23,143 nt of DNA, from contig JAHFCV010000014.1 in NCBI GenBank assembly GCA_023249275.1, positions 1 to 23,143 on the forward strand, read 5' to 3'. This DNA is from Candidatus Methanoperedens sp. GTDB lineage: Archaea > Halobacteriota > Methanosarcinia > Methanosarcinales > Methanoperedenaceae. Every line of letters begins with the position of its first letter. Positions within the stretch are counted from its first letter, which is position 1. The position numbers and the translations under genes were made by a program. This document shows, piece after piece, positions 21,373-23,143 of this stretch. The notes under the pieces were generated by a model. It made no database searches. It was not told the DNA's origin and saw only the letters and a program-made list of their open reading frames with translations.

Positions 21373-21388
21373 CATTATATTGTGCATG

Positions 21389-21880
21389 CTACTTCATTAC
21401 ATCCACGAGAGCAACTCTTTCAAGAACAAGTTCGGGGATTTTGTTTTCTCCAACAGCCTCAATCTCTTCTTCGGTGATATTGAAAATCTCCATCAATGCA
21501 TCGTTTTTGGACTCATCGTATTGAAGCACAGGCTTTGGAGTTATCTCATTGAATTCTGATAAATCAATATCCTCGCCGATTGCCACAAGTGCAATATTAT
21601 TTTCTCCATTGTGCACGCCAAGCCTCATTGCTTTATTTATCTGGCGCGTGCCTGCTGCATAGAGCATTATTTCCTTGGCGAGGTCGTTTGCGATATTCCT
21701 GCCATTCCTGAATGACTTTATTGCTTTTTCTACCGCGAACCTTATGTGTTCCTCGCCTGCCAATTTATCGGCATCGAGCGCCTGTATTATTATATTTTTA
21801 TCTTTGCTTATTTTTTTGAGCTTTTGCAGGAATTTTTCAGTATCGTCTATGAATATCGTGCCTTTGAGGATGCAAATCAT
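21389..21880 (-). CDS. cgi121: KEOPS complex subunit Cgi121
   Basis: The regulatory subunit of the KEOPS complex, which with Kae1, Bud32 and Pcc1 installs t6A37 on ANN-decoding tRNAs; Cgi121 binds the tRNA 3' CCA end and stimulates Bud32. It has 163 residues. Seen: the family's central pattern NDLAKEIMLYAAGTRQINKA followed by GVHNGENNIALVAIG, and an N-terminal beta strand with a Lys-rich helix. It starts four bases after the mscS stop, in the same transcript. It converges on the nitroreductase gene with 16 bases between stops. Confidence 0.9.
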   Translation of the reverse strand: MICILKGTIFIDDTEKFLQKLKKISKDKNIIIQALDADKLAGEEHIRFAVEKAIKSFRNGRNIANDLAKEIMLYAAGTRQINKAMRLGVHNGENNIALVAIGEDIDLSEFNEITPKPVLQYDESKNDALMEIFNITEEEIEAVGENKIPELVLERVALVDVMK

Positions 21881-21884
21881 GGTT

Positions 21885-22949
21885 TCACTTTTTCATCAAG
21901 ATCGTTTGAGTTGGATATGGCATCTCTATCCCTTCCTTTCCGAACTGCTCATTGATGGCAAGGTTTATCGCATGCTGGATATCCATATGTTTATTATAAT
22001 CGCCGGTATTCACATAATAAACTATTTCAAAAATCAAACTGGAATCCCCGAATCTGACAAAATGCGCCCTGTCGAATTTTGCCAGCTCGATATTATCTAT
22101 GATCCCTTTTATGATCGCAGGGATTTTAATGAGTTTTTCATTTGGGGTTTCGTTTCTGATGCCAAGATTGAAAACAACCCTTCTCTGTTCCATCTTCTTA
22201 TAGTTGTGCACCCTTGATTCTGTTAATTGCCTGTTTGATACTACAAGTTCTTCACCGTGCAGTGTCTTGATGCGTGTGGATTTTATTCCTATCTTTATCA
22301 CAGTGCCGCTATCGTCTCCGAATGTGATGAAATCCCCGACCACAAAGGGCTTGTCAAAATATATGGAAAAAGAGGCAAAGATATCACTTAAAATGTTTTG
22401 TAAGGCTATGGCTATTGCCAGACCGCCAATGCCCAGCCCTGCTATCAAGGTTGAAATATCGTATCCCAGGTTCGAAAGGATAAGGAGTAACGCCACAATC
22501 CACAAAAAGCCTTTCAGAAGCCTGCTTAGAAGGTCAATTACCGATGTGTCTGCACCCTTTTCTTCTTCCTGTTTTCTCACAATTATTTTATGTGTGCCGT
22601 AATCGATAAGGGTTTGAATACTTTTGACCGCGTAATAGGTAGCAAACACTATTATCAAATAATACAGGACTGTTCTTATGCTATCGGGAATTAAGATGAA
22701 TTGAAAGGCGATATATGCGGATATTAATATGTAGAAAGTCCAGCCAAAAGTATCAACAATTCTTACCAGTAATTCATCATATTCTATTGTGGTTTTGGCA
22801 AATATATTTTTGAGTTTTTTCAAAATCACGTATTTGAAAATCCTTAAAGCAATGATGGATATTATAAAAATAATTAAAGAAATTAAATAGTCTTTTACTG
22901 AATTGCCAGCAATGGTGTAAATTAATATTCCTGATACATCAAATCCCAT
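21885..22949 (-). CDS. mscS: MscS-family mechanosensitive channel
   Basis: A 354-residue small-conductance mechanosensitive channel that relieves turgor on hypo-osmotic shock. Seen: membrane segments near 20-40, 70-86, 92-108 and 146-163, the pore helix GLGIGGLAIAIALQNILSDI at 171-190 with its Gly/Ala packing pattern, then the beta domain (FDKPFVVGDFITF) and the C-terminal alpha/beta vestibule. The N-terminus, with four helices before the pore, is one more than in E. coli MscS. There is no Shine-Dalgarno sequence before the ATG, so the leader may be very short. It is co-transcribed with cgi121. Confidence 0.95.
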   Translation of the reverse strand: MGFDVSGILIYTIAGNSVKDYLISLIIFIISIIALRIFKYVILKKLKNIFAKTTIEYDELLVRIVDTFGWTFYILISAYIAFQFILIPDSIRTVLYYLIIVFATYYAVKSIQTLIDYGTHKIIVRKQEEEKGADTSVIDLLSRLLKGFLWIVALLLILSNLGYDISTLIAGLGIGGLAIAIALQNILSDIFASFSIYFDKPFVVGDFITFGDDSGTVIKIGIKSTRIKTLHGEELVVSNRQLTESRVHNYKKMEQRRVVFNLGIRNETPNEKLIKIPAIIKGIIDNIELAKFDRAHFVRFGDSSLIFEIVYYVNTGDYNKHMDIQHAINLAINEQFGKEGIEMPYPTQTILMKK

Positions 22950-22995
22950 ATTGTATGATATTCGGTGATTTCGTATTAAGGTTTTGTTATCTTTA

Positions 22996-23014
22996 GGGAA
23001 AATTTTTATAAAAA
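22996..23014 (+). promoter_or_regulatory. BRE/TATA promoter pointing right
   Basis: GGGAAAA followed by TTTTTATAAAAA is a textbook archaeal BRE-TATA pair. The start would fall near 23036, just before GAGGTAATG at 23038. It is divergent from mscS and should drive the gene that begins at the window end. Confidence 0.55.
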
Positions 23015-23043
23015 CAACATTATTATCAGCTTCTCAAGAGGTA

Positions 23044-23143
23044 ATGACCGCAGGTCGCATCAATCGAGGCTTTGAGTTTTTTATATTTAATTACAATACT
23101 TTGAAGGGTGTGATGGGGCGATACAGTTTTAGAAGCGGCGCCG
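23044..23143 (+). CDS. N-terminal fragment of an unidentified protein (partial)
   Basis: The frame from ATG 23044 (MTAGRINRGFEFF) stays open to the window end; an in-frame ATG at 23113 (MGRYSFRSGA) is the alternative start and has its own AT-rich box at about 23077-23089. A promoter sits at the right distance before the first ATG. The fragment is too short to assign. Confidence 0.35.
   Translation, partial: MTAGRINRGFEFFIFNYNTLKGVMGRYSFRSGA

Overview
The window reads as chromosomal DNA from a methane-metabolising or related euryarchaeon, most likely of the Methanosarcinales (a Methanoperedens-like genome would fit, but no marker here settles it). The archaeal signs are a KEOPS Cgi121 subunit, a two-domain KaiC-like ATPase, FlaI/FlaJ-type secretion genes, a bipartite lipoate ligase, TATA/BRE promoters with short leaders, and an unencoded tRNA CCA end. 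UvrB is a bacterial-type repair protein that is common in this group. Nearly all genes are chromosomal housekeeping or signalling genes; I see no prophage, insertion sequence or CRISPR array.

Layout. 1-2400: end of an unknown plus-strand gene, then a minus-strand lipoate cluster (lplB, lplA, and a geranylgeranyl-reductase-like flavoprotein). 2400-3300: a loose region with one small unknown gene, a decayed gene end on the plus strand, and a small coiled-coil protein. 3351-5276: uvrB. 5333-10431: MinD-type ATPase, a secretion/pilus ATPase with a long charged N-terminus, and a double-domain TadC/FlaJ-like membrane protein. 10558-16441: a tight signalling operon, read from right to left as KaiC-like ATPase, two small membrane proteins, a lone receiver domain and a large Cache-HAMP-GAF-GAF-GAF histidine kinase. 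16509-17273: a TIM-barrel isomerase-like protein. 17274-17870: a dense non-coding stretch with structured hairpins, decayed tRNA pieces and one complete tRNA. 17869-20012, plus strand: aspartate kinase, a tiny membrane protein and an ITP/XTP pyrophosphatase. 20060-20738: a membrane protein plus XRE regulator pair behind twin palindromic operators. 20758-21372: nitroreductase. 21389-22949, minus strand: MscS channel and cgi121. The last 190 bases hold a promoter and the likely start of another plus-strand gene.

The most unusual signal is a composite of three consecutive hairpins that occurs twice (1944-2023 and 17271-17349), each time ending exactly on the start codon of a minus-strand gene (lplA and the TIM-barrel gene). 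The two copies differ in sequence, but the differences in the stems are matched on both arms, and the order, spacing and position relative to the ATG are kept. This is what a structured mRNA leader, or a palindromic mobile element that settles at gene starts, should look like. The second point is the tRNA at 17649: its anticodon is UAA (Leu), but its body and discriminator base look like tRNA-Ser, and decayed copies lie just upstream. The KaiC to histidine-kinase operon and the XRE/membrane pair with its twin operators are the next most interesting systems.
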